Positions 20,590 through 32,500 of a stretch of DNA of 64,000 nucleotides are shown piece after piece. The DNA comes from Prorocentrum cordatum. Taxonomy: Eukaryota; Sar; Dinophyceae; Prorocentrales; Prorocentraceae. Each line of letters opens with the position of its first letter. Position 1 is the first letter of the stretch. The translations under genes were made by a program, and so were the position numbers. The stretch lies in contig CAUYUJ010020688.1 in assembly GCA_963575745.1 (NCBI GenBank), positions 88,255-152,254 of the forward strand. Reading direction: 5' to 3'. Below the pieces are notes generated by a model. It did no database searches, was not told the DNA's origin, and was given only the letters and a program-made list of their open reading frames with translations.

Positions 20590-21520
20590 ATCGCGCGGCT
20601 TGGACGGTCTTCGGTTTCCTCGGAGTGCTTTACCAGGGACAGTGGCTTCGTGGACGCGAATTTGGCGTAATTGACTGGGGATCGTGGCTTCGGAGATGGC
20701 GCAATTCATCAGGGATTGATTGTGGCATCGACGCGAACATTTTGTAATTTTTGAGGGATCGTGTCCTCGGAGACGCGAATCGCCAGGCCTGGGACGAATC
20801 CCTGCCGCGGAGCTCTGGCCAGCTCTGGGACCGCCTTCGGACACCCGATTCTTCGATGGCAGCTTAGATGAGCTTCGTTTCAATGCCAAGCGCCACGCAT
20901 GGACTGAATTTTCGCAACAGGTTTCAATTGTAGTGTAAGTTCAAGGGATCGTGGTCTCAGGAACGCGAGCATGGCTTAATTTCTGAGGGATCGTGGCGTC
21001 GGAAACGCGACAATCGTCGCGACTATTGCTTACTTTGCCAGGGATCGTGGCCTCGGGGATGCGAACATTGTTTAGTTTACGCCAGATCATGGCCGCAGGG
21101 ACCCGAGTATAGCGTAACCTATGAGGGATCGTGGCTTTTTGGGACCAGATTATGGTGCAATTTACGAGGACTCGTCGGGGATGCGAGTATTTTATAGTTT
21201 AGAAGGGCTCGTGGCCTCGGGAACGCAAACATCGTGTAATTAACGAGGGATCCTGGCCTCGGGGACACACACACAAATAGTGTGATTCGCGCGGGATCGT
21301 GGCCTCAGGGACCCGAGTATAATGTAATTTCAACGGGTCGTGGTCTCGGAGACGCGAATTCAGCGTAATGTTAAAGCGATCGTGATTTCGGGACGCGAAC
21401 CTACGAGGGATGATGGCCTTTGACCTGCGAATGTTGCTTAATATGAAAGGTATCGTGGTCTCGGGGGTGCGGATATTGCTCAATTTCGTAGCCTCGGGGG
21501 CGCGAGTGTCACGTATTTCT
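20590..21520. repeat. 42-bp satellite, about 18 diverged units
   Basis: Units follow AGGGATCGTGGCCTCGGGGA, then CGCGAATATTGTGTAATTTACG. Clear starts are near 20945, 20986, 21041, 21084, 21125, 21168, 21204, 21247, 21292, 21335, 21377, 21410 and 21450, giving a period of about 41-43 bp. A non-repeat insertion interrupts at about 20790-20935. Units differ at many positions, so the array is old. Confidence 0.85.
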
Positions 21521-22240
21521 ACATGTTCCACGGCCCCGCCGCAGGAATTCAGAGCAAGCGATTTGGGCGTGGTGAAAAGCTAGTTTGGGCCCCCCCCTCG
21601 AGCGGACTTCCACAGTTTACAATAGGGAGTAGAAAGCATGACCATAATATTGGAGCCTTGAAGCTGGGCCCGCAAGGGGGCAGGCGGATTTTCGAAACCG
21701 TTTCTCATAGAAGCGCCGGCTCGAGGTGGCTCTCCAGAACGGCGCTCGGGGGGCTGCGGGGTCCGGGAGAACTGCGGCGGCCCCGGGGCGGGCTCCATGC
21801 GCCGGCCGGGGCCTGTCCCAGGCCTGGCCCGATTCTTGTTGGCTTCGGTATGCCATCTTGCGCTCACTGTCAAGCTTGTCCTCCAGCTTTCGCGCGGACG
21901 ACCGCCAAAGATAGCCAACGACCTGCGATCACCACGCCGATAATTGCCGGAATGCCGCCTATCATGGCCGAAAGGCCACCGATTACCGCCGAAGGCGGAC
22001 AGGTGCAACGAGGGGTCCCACCATGGTCGAACGCGCAGTTTGGCTGCGAGTCCTTCCTCCTCTCGGTCTGTGCTTTCTCCTCCTCTCGTGTCGAGGAGCT
22101 GTCGCGGGCCCACGCGGAGTGTCTCTGCTCGGCGCCAGGGGCCCGTCCCTCGGGCGTCGCATTGCGGGGGTGGTGGGGTCCAGCACCGACCCGAGACCTC
22201 AGCGCGGACCTCCGCAGGCCCATCACCACGTACTTTCTCT
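21521..22240. other. No recognisable gene
   Basis: GC-rich single-copy-looking sequence up to the 180-bp element. Frames of up to about 270 codons exist on the plus strand, but composition is Arg/Pro/Ser-biased and no motif is seen. One GCCGATAATTGCCGG-type short repeat lies at 21935-21990. Confidence 0.4.
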
Positions 22241-22421
22241 TACAGTGGGGGTCCATGCCAAGAAGCACCCTGCTTGCCTCCAGGGTGCCCTGGGTTTCTT
22301 GGGTTTCGATGGTCTTGCGATGGAAAGCGTGACGCTTCCACGCCAAAGACCAACGAGCGTCCTGGGGTCTCAGGGTCTGGGTTTCTTGTGGAAGGTTTCT
22401 TGTGGACTGGCCTCCACTGTA
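22241..22421 (+). mobile_element. 180-bp TA-flanked TIR element (MITE), copy 1
   Basis: Starts TA-CAGTGGGGGTCC and ends GGCCTCCACTG-TA. The termini are inverted repeats of about 12 bp and TA stands at both ends, as expected for Tc1/mariner-type target duplication. Interior landmarks shared with the copies at 53.1 and 61.9 kb: CACCCTGCTTGCCTCCAGG, GCCCTGGGTTTCTTGG and GTGGAAGGTTTCTTGTGG. A central imperfect hairpin (TGGTCTT...AAAGACCA) is present. Too short to encode a transposase. Confidence 0.8.
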
Positions 22422-23174
22422 CTTTACCATCGGCGGTGCGCGGGGGGTGGCCCGCCCCGCCTGGCCTCAGCCAGCTTTTGCCTGCGCGCTGCGGCCCGTC
22501 CTGCACTGCACTGAGGACGTGATGCGGCTCTCGCGCGCCCCCCGACTTCCGGGGCCCGCGCGGGGCGCCGCGCGACCCGGATCTTCCGCCGTCGGCCGCG
22601 GGTGGTTTTGCACCACCCTCCCAGGGGTGTGCGGCCACGCGGCCCCTTCGGCAGCACCGGGCTCGCCCCTGCCGCAGCCTGCCCGGGCCCGGCCGTCGGG
22701 GCCTCTCTCGGGGCAGCGCCCCCCTCTCGCCAGACCGCGGTCTGCGGCCTCGGTGCCGCCGGAGCTCCTGGATGGCGGAGCGCCAAGGAAGGCCCACGGG
22801 GCGCCTGCAACTCGTGCGGTCTCCCTCCTCCTTCGCCCCTCCTCCCTCCCCCGCCCAGGGCCGCATGCCCAGTCTGCGCCAAGGCGGTTGCGATGGGATC
22901 TTCTCGCCGCGTCGTCCGTCCCTGTGTCCCTTCGGGCACTGCGGTCTTTGAACACAGCTTCAGCGTCTCGTGCCACCGTTCGACGACGACGACGGCGACC
23001 CCCTCCCCTCGAGCCGCACGCCCAGCTCTTGCGCCCAGGCTGGAGCCCAGCCCCGTCCCTCACCCCACCTCCCTCCCCTTTCTGGCTTGCCTGACTGTGT
23101 CCCTGAGAGTGCAGCGCGAGGTGGCGGGAGCCCGCGGCCGCGCCAGTGCCGGAGGCCGTTCGTGAGGAGAGGAA
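22422..23174. other. Very GC-rich stretch, no recognisable gene
   Basis: Open frames of 170-260 codons occur on both strands because stop codons are rare at this GC content. The translations are Ala/Arg/Pro/Gly-rich without recognisable motifs. Confidence 0.45.
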
Positions 23175-23390
23175 GAGAGAGAGGAGGGCGAGGAGGCGGT
23201 GGCGGTGGAAAGAGGAGGATGCGGAGGAAATACGGCGACGAGGATGTTGACGAGTCAATAAAGGTCGATGGGGAAGATAAGATTGAGGAGCAGGAGGAAG
23301 AGGAAGAGAAGGAGTACACTTATGTACATGAGGATCAGGAGGAGGAGTAGGAGGAGGAGGAGAGGAGGAGGAGGAGGACGATACTGAGGA
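23175..23390. repeat. GA/GGA-rich degenerate tract
   Basis: GAGGAGG-type repeats with interruptions. The plus frame reads Glu/Asp-rich. Confidence 0.75.
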
Positions 23391-24780
23391 TTAGGGTGTG
23401 GGCGTGCAGTGAAGAAGGCATGATTTTGGCTATCATGCTGGGGCAGATGCTAGGGTACGGCGCGGACTGACAGGGCCGCATTCATAGAATGCGTGTATTT
23501 CGGGGGAGGTCTTGGGAATTCTCCGGAGGGACGATATTCGCGCTCCGCGGCATGGCGTTTGCATGTCATCCTGATATTTTTGCGATTGCGCTGATCAGGC
23601 TTTACTTTGGGTGTAAAGTGCGGAGTGGTTGTGGTGTGTGCGGAGTGATGTGGTGTAGTTCTAGGACGCCCGCATGGGGTTGGTCGTACCGGACCTCGGG
23701 GTCTTGTCCGTAGGGTCCCTTACCCCATGCAGTGGAGTGTGGCTGTGGCTGCCTGGGTGGGGTCGAGCCGTAGCTGCACAGGGTCCCGTTCATCTGTTCC
23801 AGGCCTTGTGGTCCTGCCCCCTCCATGGTCTCGGCTATCAGGTCCTGGCTCAGAGATCACCTCCGAGTTGCCCTGGGTGGTGGGGCTGCGCCGTTGTTGC
23901 ACGTAATCCCGCCCACAGCTCACGAGCGGCGAGCGTATCCATACCCGCGCCCTCGCGGTCTGGATTCCCGGGTGCGGCCCTGCGGATACGCGGCCGCACG
24001 GATACGTTCTGTGCGGGGCGTCCGCGCAAAAACGCCCCGTGTCCGCAGGGTCGCGGCCCAGGGGCCTGGCCTGCGGGGCCGTGGATGCGGATATGTTCTC
24101 GTCCACGGACAGTGCCCGCCCGTTGGGGTCCTGCCCCATGGGGTCCCGCCTTGGTGACCCCAGGCGGTCGGGTCGGGCCTCAGTTGCAGAGGGCCCTGCC
24201 CACAGGGTTCCACCCGCCAGATTCCACTCAAAGTGTCCCGTGCTGTAGGACCGTCTGGGTGGTGGGGTCGCGCCGTCGTTGCACAGGCTCGTTCCATGGG
24301 GTTCCAGCCTCAGGGTCCCCACCCAGCCCCTGGGGTCTGACCCATGGGGCTCCGTGTTTCCCTGTGTGGCCGTCGTTGCACAAACGTTCCACCCACAGGA
24401 TGCCAGTCTTGGTTGCATTGTGGATTTGTTCGGTCACGTGCCCGGGCGACCCGACGCGCAGTCCGACATGCCGGTGGTGCTGCGGCGCGCTGTGCCAAAC
24501 GACCACAGCTGCCTGTTCTATGAGGGGAGGGGTGCGAGGAATGGCGGCGGATGGGAGCGACGCATCTTGGTGGCAGAACTGCGTGCCAAGAGTTGGCAGA
24601 CCATGGGAGAGATCCAATGATGTCTGTGAGCCAAGAGTTGCTGGTCTGTTGTCTGCCAGGAGACCAAAAATGGCCGCCGAAATCCCCAACAGGCCTCCAG
24701 AAGGCTTCAAAGGGTTACCCAGAGGCCCTCCGAGGCTTCCAGGAACCTCACAAGAAGCGCCGCAGAAGACCCCCCGATCG
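23391..24780. repeat. Degenerate repeat around GGGTGGTGGGGTCGCGCCGT
   Basis: Loose copies of GGGTGGTGGGGTCGCGCCGT, CGTTGCACAGG and CCCACAGGGTTCCACCC motifs recur between about 23640 and 24410 at irregular distances of roughly 100-150 bp. A GCGGATACG-rich patch lies at 23935-24090. No gene is supported. Confidence 0.45.
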
Positions 24781-24784
24781 ACTT

Positions 24785-24927
24785 GCGCTTGATTTGCGAT
24801 TGATTTGCGATGATGCCACCATGATGCACAGACACACACACACACGCACTCACATAAACACATATATACGTATGTCTATATATATATCTATCCATATATC
24901 TATCTATCTATCTATCTATCTACCTAC

Positions 24928-24960
<33 letters not shown>

Positions 24961-25400
24961 CATCTATCTAGCCACCTACCTATCTATTTATCCATATATC
25001 TATCTCTATATATATATATATCTATCTATCTACCTATATATATATATATCTATATCTATCTATCTATATATCTATCTACCTATCGATCTATCTATCTATC
25101 TATCTATCTATCTATATATCTATCTATCTATATGTACCTCTATATTTGTATATGTATATGCATATGCCATGGTGTCCCGATTGATTTGTGATCGATTTGC
25201 GATGTTGTCCCGATCGTGTCCCAGTCAAAGTGCGATGATTTCCCGCTCAATTTGCAATGCTGTATTAGTTTGTTTGCGATTGATTTGAGATGGTGTCCCG
25301 ATAGTGTTCCACTGGATGTGCGATGATGACCTGATTGGTCTGCGGAGGTGTCGAGATTTGATGGTGATTGATTCGCGAAGGTGGCCCAACTATGTATTTC
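24785..25400. repeat. (TCTA)n microsatellite embedded in a TGATTTGCGATG repeat
   Basis: 24835-25165 is (CACA) then (TATC)n. It is bracketed by copies of GATTGATTTGCGATG (24790-24815) and GTGTCCCGATTGATTTG-type units (25168-25390), so the microsatellite expanded inside an older ~25-bp repeat. Further diverged copies follow at 26080-26145. Confidence 0.75.
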
Positions 25401-26065
25401 CAATCCATCCTGCGGCGTTGGGTCCTCGTTTTGAAGAGAAAACGCCCCGCCTCTCCTCCTCGTCCCTCTCCTCCCTCCTCCCATCCCTGCTTCAGCTGTC
25501 CGCATGTCCATTTGGCCACACCCCTCCTACGTTTCCCCATAGGTAGCTCCATCTAAGGCCCCAGGGGGAGGGGGGCACATGTGGTCCCTCAGACCATTTC
25601 GGCGAACCCCTCATACCTTTCGTGGCCCAGTAAGGAGCTCCACCGAAGCCCCCAGGGGGGAGGGTGCATGTGGTCCCCCAGCCCATGTCGGCGCACCCCT
25701 TTCACGTTTCGAGACCCCATTGGGAGGTCCACCGAAGCCCCTATGTGTGGGGTGGGGGGCGCTTGCGGTCCCCGGCCCACTTCGGCACACCTCTCACACT
25801 TTTCGTGGCCCCATATGGACTTCCACCGGGTGCCCCAGTAGCAGCGCTTGCATGCGTCCCCAGGCCCATGTCAGCACACCCCTCACACGATTCGTGGCCC
25901 TACTTGGAATTCCACCGGAGGCCCCGGTGGCAGGGCCTGCATACGCCCCCAGGCCCATGTCGGCGCACCCCTCACAGGTTTCGTGGCCCTGTAGGGAGGT
26001 CCACTGTTTGCGATGTTCACAAGTGCGGTACTTACAACTGCATATGGTCGGGTCATTCGCCAAGA
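25401..26065. repeat. Minisatellite array A, sharing both flanks with array B
   Basis: The left flank (GCGTTGGGTCCTCGTTTTGA) and right flank (GTGCGGTACTTACAACTGC...TTCGCCAAG) match those of the large array at 29.5-33.3 kb. Between them are about five diverged units (TTTCGTGGCCC, GGAGSTCCACCGRAGSCCC, CCCAGGCCCATGTCGGCG), longer and more decayed than those of array B. Confidence 0.75.
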
Positions 26066-26228
26066 CAATGGTCGTTTGGCGTTGGTGTCCAGATTGACAT
26101 GTGATGGTTTCCCTATGATTTGCGATGGTGTGTTTGATGGATTCGTTGTTGATACATGTTGGTACCACAATAACCTAATACTCCACGAATCCACGAGTCC
26201 GTCCCTTTCGTTCCCCGCCTCCATCCAG

Positions 26229-26306
26229 GAACACTACGATCACTACATGTATTGGAAGCCTGCAAAGGGGGTTCGGGTGCAGCCACCTTGGCAGCAGAAG
26301 TGGTGA
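26229..26306 (+). CDS. Candidate 3'-terminal exon (25 codons)
   Basis: A pyrimidine-rich stretch ending CGCCTCCATCCAG is followed by an open segment EHYDHYMYWKPAKGVRVQPP continuing WQQKW and TGA. The aromatic-rich, low-Arg/Pro composition is unlike the repeat frames around it and the acceptor is good. No partner exon was identified upstream, so it may be an isolated exon remnant. Family unknown. Confidence 0.25.
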   Translation, partial: EHYDHYMYWKPAKGVRVQPPWQQKW

Positions 26307-26339
26307 AAGGAAACGCACACCGAGAACAATAACGCATCA

Positions 26340-26510
26340 AACATATTTTTGGGCCCTCTTGGCGGCCTTCTCAGGCTCTCTTGAGAGTTCTTTGGTCCCT
26401 CCCGGGTGTCTTTGGGGCTTCCTGGGAGCATCTCTGGCTGTCTTCAACACTTTTTGGACCCCGTGAGGCCCGTCTGGAGGCCTCATGGGAATCCTGTAGC
26501 AGCATTTCAG
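26340..26510. repeat. GGCCTCTTGGGG-type degenerate minisatellite, locus 1
   Basis: Units such as GGGCCCTCTTGGCGGCC, TCTTTGGGGCTTCCTGGGAG and GTCTGGAGGCCTC. The same motif class recurs at 28.4, 41.1-42.6, 47.6 and 48.4-49.6 kb. Confidence 0.65.
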
Positions 26511-26689
26511 CACCCAAGTAGCAGCCACATCGATATCAGTTTAATCATTATTTCGCAGGACGAGAGATTTTACTCTTGAGGTGACACTGGCGATAAGGAG
26601 TTCGCGAGAACATCGGCGCCGCCGAACGGACGGCGTCTGGATGAGCTGCGTGCAGCAACCGGGAGGAGAGATATGTATTCATGTTGAGT

Positions 26690-27010
26690 GGGACCCGCGC
26701 TCGCGAAAAGTTGATGGGATTGCGCGAGACATCGCAGGGCCCATCTTGGGAAGTTGATGACCGAACCCCCTTCCCCCGTAGAATCTTAACACGGGCGGGC
26801 TCCGGGGTCCGCGGATCCGATTTCTTCGGGTTCCCTGCTTGAATTTCATAACCTTCTTAACGGGGTAGAGATCGGATCCGCCGTGAAAATTGGACTGGGC
26901 GCGGACCCAGAACATCCTAATCCGGATCCGCGCGGACGGAAAAAGGATCCACTGAAACATGGAACCAGACCCCAATCGGATCCGCGCGAATTTCATTGGA
27001 TCCCGCTGCG
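26690..27010. repeat. Degenerate repeat around CGGATCCGCG
   Basis: The palindromic core GGATCCGC occurs about five times (near 26815, 26873, 26925, 26978) with diverged flanks. A minus-strand frame of 105 codons covers it, Arg/Ile-rich from the repeat. Confidence 0.55.
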
Positions 27011-28365
27011 GTTATCCCATACGCGTCTGTCCAAGACTCTAAACGGTCGTTCTGGGTTCAAGAGTAAAACCCTCGTCTTGGGGACGTATGGCTATGAGCG
27101 GTGACACTAATACAACCGACGTCATGGTTTCCATCTAGGACAGTGCGCTCCTCTTTTAGCCTTACCCCCTAGCAAATCCCGTGGAAGTTCTCTCATGCCT
27201 AGCATTTTTGGCAACGCTCACGTAGCATTTGCCAGTGGCAAGTACGACGTACAAGCGCCTTACGGGAACCCCGCAATGTCAGGTTGTAAACTCAACGTGC
27301 CCGGTGCAGTCAATGGATAAGGAGCTTCAGGTGTTGTTTCCATTCGGCTACTCGGCAGAACTTGTAACCATTTCACATTATTGATTGTCGAGGCAGTGCG
27401 TCGAGCCTGGTCATACGAGAGTTGTCAGGAGATACGAGTGGATTCGAAATTTGCAGCAGTCGATGCAATCCGTGCAAACCGATGAGCCGACTTGGAATAT
27501 TAGCCCCGATGCGCGAAATTGTCTCATGGCAGTGCGAGTGCGGGGTCGTGTTCAAAGCCAGCTTGGGCGATTGGGAATCGAGGGTCTCAGAATATATGTA
27601 AGAACTGAGCTGCCACCAGCTACTCCAATACACCAAGTTTTGGTACTCATGTTAAACATCAAAGGCCCGACGCAGAATCTGTATGCTAATGCGTAGACTA
27701 ATTTTTGTCGTAATGTATCTTGGGTTTGGAACGAAGCCCCTTTCAAACCCCAGCAGCGCGCAGATTTGTGAGGAACGCCAGGGGTCAACCTAAATAATAC
27801 GCCAAGCAACCTCGCAATCCCTTCCTAGACACCGGTGGTCTTTACTCCAACGTTTTTAGTGTAGTTGCTGAGATGCGCATCTGCTGTGCGAGTTCAGCAG
27901 GCCGTTGCCAACGCACTCACACCATAATAATGACAGAGGAACGCGGTAAGCAGCTCGACTCCGATGGGTACCGGAGCAGTCCGCAAGCTTCCACAGCCGT
28001 CGGAAAGAAGGCCAGACCTCCGACGTATTGAAACATCCTCCCCGTTTTTGGCTTCTGAAGGGCCGTCGCTAGGCAACCCTGGTGACGGTCACATATGATT
28101 CGGGATGAAGGTCCAGCCCCAGGGAAGGGCCGGGACTTCCGGCGGGCCCGTATGGGACAAAACAAGGGATCGGATTTTTAGACAGACAATTGGCTGCTGT
28201 GGAATCATTGCGAAGGCCTTACGGCTGGTGCCACCGACCTTGAGAAGGGAAGGGCTCGGGCGCAAGAGGCAGAATGTGGGGACGGGGGCAAGAGGCAGTG
28301 ACTGGCTCCGAATGCGACGGCGAAAATCTAGTGGTCCTCGGTCCATCCTGATACTGCGCCGGGGT
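27011..28365. other. Moderate-GC stretch, nothing recognised
   Basis: Less GC-rich than its surroundings and largely free of simple repeats. A 103-codon plus frame (27385-27696) and a 121-codon one (28105-28470) have no recognisable motif. The texture resembles decayed coding or transposon DNA. Confidence 0.4.
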
Positions 28366-28665
28366 CGTGCTCAAGAGTCCTCGGGGGGAAGTTTTCGGGG
28401 ATCTTTGGGGCTTTCTTGCGGGCTCCTCGGGGCCTTTGTGCTCACTTGGATACGTCTGGGGGCCTCTTGAGGCCTCTTGTGGGCCTCCTGTGGATCTCTT
28501 GGGATGGGTTGGCCTCCAGCGGTGCGACAGTGGCGTGCTTCTTGTGGCCCTCTTGGCGTCGTCGTGTGGGGGCCCTTGTTTGCTTCTCTCGGGGGTTTCT
28601 TGGACCATCCTGGGCTGGTCTTGAGGTGCTCTCGGGGCGTCGTGGACCCTCTTGCGACCGATGAG
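28366..28665. repeat. GGGCCTCTTGGG-type minisatellite, locus 2
   Basis: Units such as GGGGCCTTTGTGC, GGCCTCTTGAGGCC and GGGCTCCTCGG repeat at about 12-26 bp. Confidence 0.65.
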
Positions 28666-29535
28666 GCGACCATGCGAGCACCTAAGGGATTCAGGCAATT
28701 TTGTTTTTTCGGCTGCCCCCCCAGGACTTTGAAGACGGCCGCGAGACGCCCAAGAGTGCCGAGGTTGGCTCCGAGAGGGCCATATAGCGGGCCTTGATGG
28801 CTCAAGGAAAGGCAGACTGACCCGACGATAGCCCCAGCCACTTGAAGGAGGGGGCTCGGGGATGTCCCCCCCCTCTTCTCTCTCCCCTCCCTCCCCCGCG
28901 GACCCCCACCTGGCCCCCCCCCGCCCCGGAAATCCCCGCTGGCCCCCCGCCCACCCTCCCGCGGGGAAGTGATCAGAGGCGAGGATTTTTTTGGCGACTC
29001 GATTGCGAACTTGGTCGATTCACCTTGGAGCGGCAATACGCATGAGTTGGGATTCCCCTCAGCTTCAAGGAACGGGCGAGATATGTGCAATTGTAGGGGA
29101 ACCGTGAGGAGGGATGAGGAGGGGAGGATAGATGGGGAGTAGGAGAGGGAGGAGGAGAGGAGGAGTGGGAGGAGGGGAGGAGGAGGGGGGAAGAGGAGGG
29201 GAGAAGGGATGAGTGGAGAAAGGGGAACAGAGAGGCGCAGAGAGGCGCATGAGGATCGAGGATGAAGGAAAAGGGGAGGGGGCGGACCGACGGGGATGCG
29301 AGTTTTTCGGACAGGGAAACTTATGGAGGGCGGACAGGCCGTGGCGTACGTGGCGGAGGGCTACGAGGCATTTCCACCCGCTTGACGCGGGCGGAGCGCG
29401 GATGGACGTGCGCGGTTTATCATCAACGCGTGCCCTTCAGATGAGAGCAATCGGCACAGTTGGTTGCAACTTCAAGAGGGCGCCGCTGCAAGTCAGTCCT
29501 CTCCGCGCGTCGCGCGTCTCTTCCTCGCACCCCCT
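28666..29535. other. Low-complexity C- and G-rich tracts, no gene
   Basis: A CCCCTCCC-rich block (28865-28970) and a GGAGGAGG tract (29095-29215) dominate. A short frame near 29320 (MEGGQAVAYVAEGYEAFPPA then stop) is protein-like but isolated. Confidence 0.5.
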
Positions 29536-32500
29536 CGAGATGGTTCCCAACCATCCTGTGGTGTTGGGTCCTCGTTATGAAGAGCGCGGCCCGCGTCCCT
29601 CCCCCTTCCTTCCTTCCTCATCGCCTTCCTCCTCCTCCTTCTCCTCCCCCTCCCTCCCTCCGCAGTTCGCATGCGCCTCTCCCACCCAGACCCAGTACAG
29701 CGTTTCGTGGCCCCAGAAGGAGCTTCACCGAAGGTCCCAGTGGCGCAGTTCGCATGCGTCCCTCCCCGCCCAGTACAGCGTTTCGTGGCCCTAGAGGGAG
29801 TTCCACCGGTCCCAATGGTGCAGTTCGCATGCGTCCCCCCCGCCCAGTACAGCGTTTTGAGGCCCCAGAGGGACCGAAGGTCCCACTGGCGCAGTTCGCA
29901 TGCGTCCCCCCCGTCCAGTACAGCGTTTCGTGGCCCCAGAAGGAGCTCCACCGAAGGTCCCAGGCGGCTCAGTTCGCATGTGTCGTACCCCGCCCAGTAC
30001 AGCGTTTCGAGGCCCCAGAAGGAGCGCCACCAAAGGTTCCAGTGGCGCAGTTCGCATGCGTCCCCCCCGTCCAGTACAGCGTTTCGAGGCCCCAGAGGGA
30101 GTTCCACAGAAGGTCCCAGTGGCGCAGTTCGCAAGCGTCCCCCCGCCTACTGCAGCGTTTCGAGGCCCCAACAGGAGCCCCACCGAAGGTCCCAATGGCG
30201 CAGTCCGCTTGCGCTCCCCCCGCTCAGTACAGCGTTTCGCGGCCCCAGAGGGACCTCCACCGAAGGTCCCAGTGGCGCAGTTCGCATGCGTTCCTCCTTG
30301 TCCACTGCAGCGTTTCCTGGCCCCACATGGAGACCCACCGAAGGTTCGAGTGGCGCAGTTCGCATGCGCCCCCCCCGTCCAGTACAGCGTTTCGCGGCCC
30401 CAGAGGGAGCTCCACCGAAAGTCCCAGTGGCGCAGTTCGCATGCGCCCCCCCCGCCCAGTAAAGCGTTTCGTGGCCCGAGAGAGTTCCACAGAAGGTCCC
30501 AGTTGCTCAGTTCGCATGTGTCCCCCCCTCCAGTACAGCGTTTCGAGGCCTCAGATGGAGCTCCACCAAGGGTCCCAGTGGCGCAGCTCACATGCGCCCC
30601 CCCCCGCCCAGTACAACGTTTCGAGGCCCCAGAGGGAGTTCCACCGAACGTCCCAGTGGCGCAGTTCGCATGCGTCCCCCCCCGCCCAGTAAAGCGTTTC
30701 GTGGACCCACAGCAAGCTCCACCGAAGGTCCCAATGGCGCAGTTCGCATGCGCCCCCCCGTCCAGTACAGCGTCTCGTGGCCCCAGAAGGAGCTCCACCG
30801 AAGGTCCCAGGCGGCTCAGTTCGCATGCGGCCCTCCCGTCCAGTACAGCGTTTGGTGGTCCCAGGGGGAGCTCCACCCGAGGTCCCGGGTGGCTCAGTTC
30901 GCATGCGTCCCTCCCCGTCCAGTGCAGCGTTTCCTGGCCCCACATGGAGACCCACCGAAGGTCCGAGTGGCGCAGTTCGCATGCGCCCCCCCCCGTCCAG
31001 TACAGCGTTTCGCGGCCCCAGAGGGAGCTCCACCGAAGGTCCCAGTGGCGCAGTTCGCATGCGTCCCCCCCGCCCAGTAAAGCGTTTCGTGGACCCACAG
31101 CAAGCTCCACCGAAGGTCCCAGTTGCTCAGTTCGCATGCGCCCCCCCCCGTCCAGTACAGCGTTTCGAGGCCCCAGAGGGAGCTCCGGGAGCTCCGCCAA
31201 AGGTCCCAGTGGCGCAGCTGAGATGCGCGCCCCCCCGCCCAGTACAGCGTTTCGAGGCCCCATAGGGAGCTCCACCCGAGGTCCCAGTTGCGCAGTTCGC
31301 ATGCGCCCCCCCCGTCCAGCACAGCGTTTCGTGGCCCCAGGGGGAATTCTGCCCAAGGTCCCAGTGGTTCAGTTCGCATGCGTCCCCCCTGCCCAGTACA
31401 GCGTTTCGCGGCCCCAGAGGGAGCCCCACCAAAGGTCCCAATGGCGCAGTCCGCTTGCGCCCCCCCCGTCCAGAACAAAATGTTTCGTGGCCCCAGAGGG
31501 ACTTCCACCGAAGCTCCCAGTGGCGCAGTTCGCATGCGTCTCCCCCGCCCAGTACAGCGTTTCGTGGCCCCAGAGGGAGCTGCACTGAAGGTCCCAGTGG
31601 CGCAGTTACGCTTGCATCCCCCCGCCCAGTACGGCGTTTCGTGGCCCCAGAGGGAGCTCCACGGAAGGTCCCAGTGGCTCAGTGCGCATGCGCCCCCCCC
31701 GCCCAGGACAGCGTTTCGTGGCCCCAGAACGGGCTCGACCGAAGGTCCCAGGCGGCTCAGTTCGCAAGCGTCCCCCCATCCCAGTACAGCGTTTCGTGGC
31801 CCCAGAGGGAGCTCCACCGAAGGTCCCAGTGGCTCAGTTCGCATGCGCCCCCCCGTCCAGTACAACGTTTCGTGGCCCCAGACGGAGCTCCACCGAAGGT
31901 CCCAGGCGGCTCAGTTCGCATGCGTCCCCCCAGCCCACTACAGCGTTTCTTGGCCCCAGAGGGAGCTTCACCCGAAGGTCCCAGTGGCGCAGTTCGCACA
32001 GGTCCCCCCAACCCAGTACAGCGTTTGGTGGCCCCAGAGGGACCTCCACCGAAGGTCCCAGATGGCGCAGTTCGCATGCGTCCCCCCCGCCCACTACAGG
32101 GATTCGTGGCCCCAGAGGGAGCTCCACCGAATGTCCCAGGTGGCTCAGTTCGCATTCGTCCCCCCCGCCGAGTACAACGTTTGGTGGCCCCAGAGGGAGC
32201 TCCACCGAAGGTCCCAATGGCGCAGTTCGCATGCGTCCTCCCTTCCAGTACAAAGAGTTTCGTGGCCCCAGAGGGAGCTCCACCGAAGGTCCCGGTGGCG
32301 CATTTCGCATGCGTCCCCCCCGCCCAGTACAGCGTATCGTGGCCCCACGGGGAGTTCCACCGAAGGTCCCAGTGGCGCAGTTCGCATGCGTCCGTCCCCC
32401 CCGTCCAGTACAGCTTTTCGTGGCCCCAGAGGGAGCTCCACGGAAGGTCCCATTGGCGCAGTTCGCATGCGCGTCCCCCCCGTCCAGTATGGCGTTTCGT

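Noticed and set aside
22402-23258. 190-260-codon frames on both strands of the GC-rich stretch
   Set aside because: Stop-poor because of base composition; no motif and both strands equally open.
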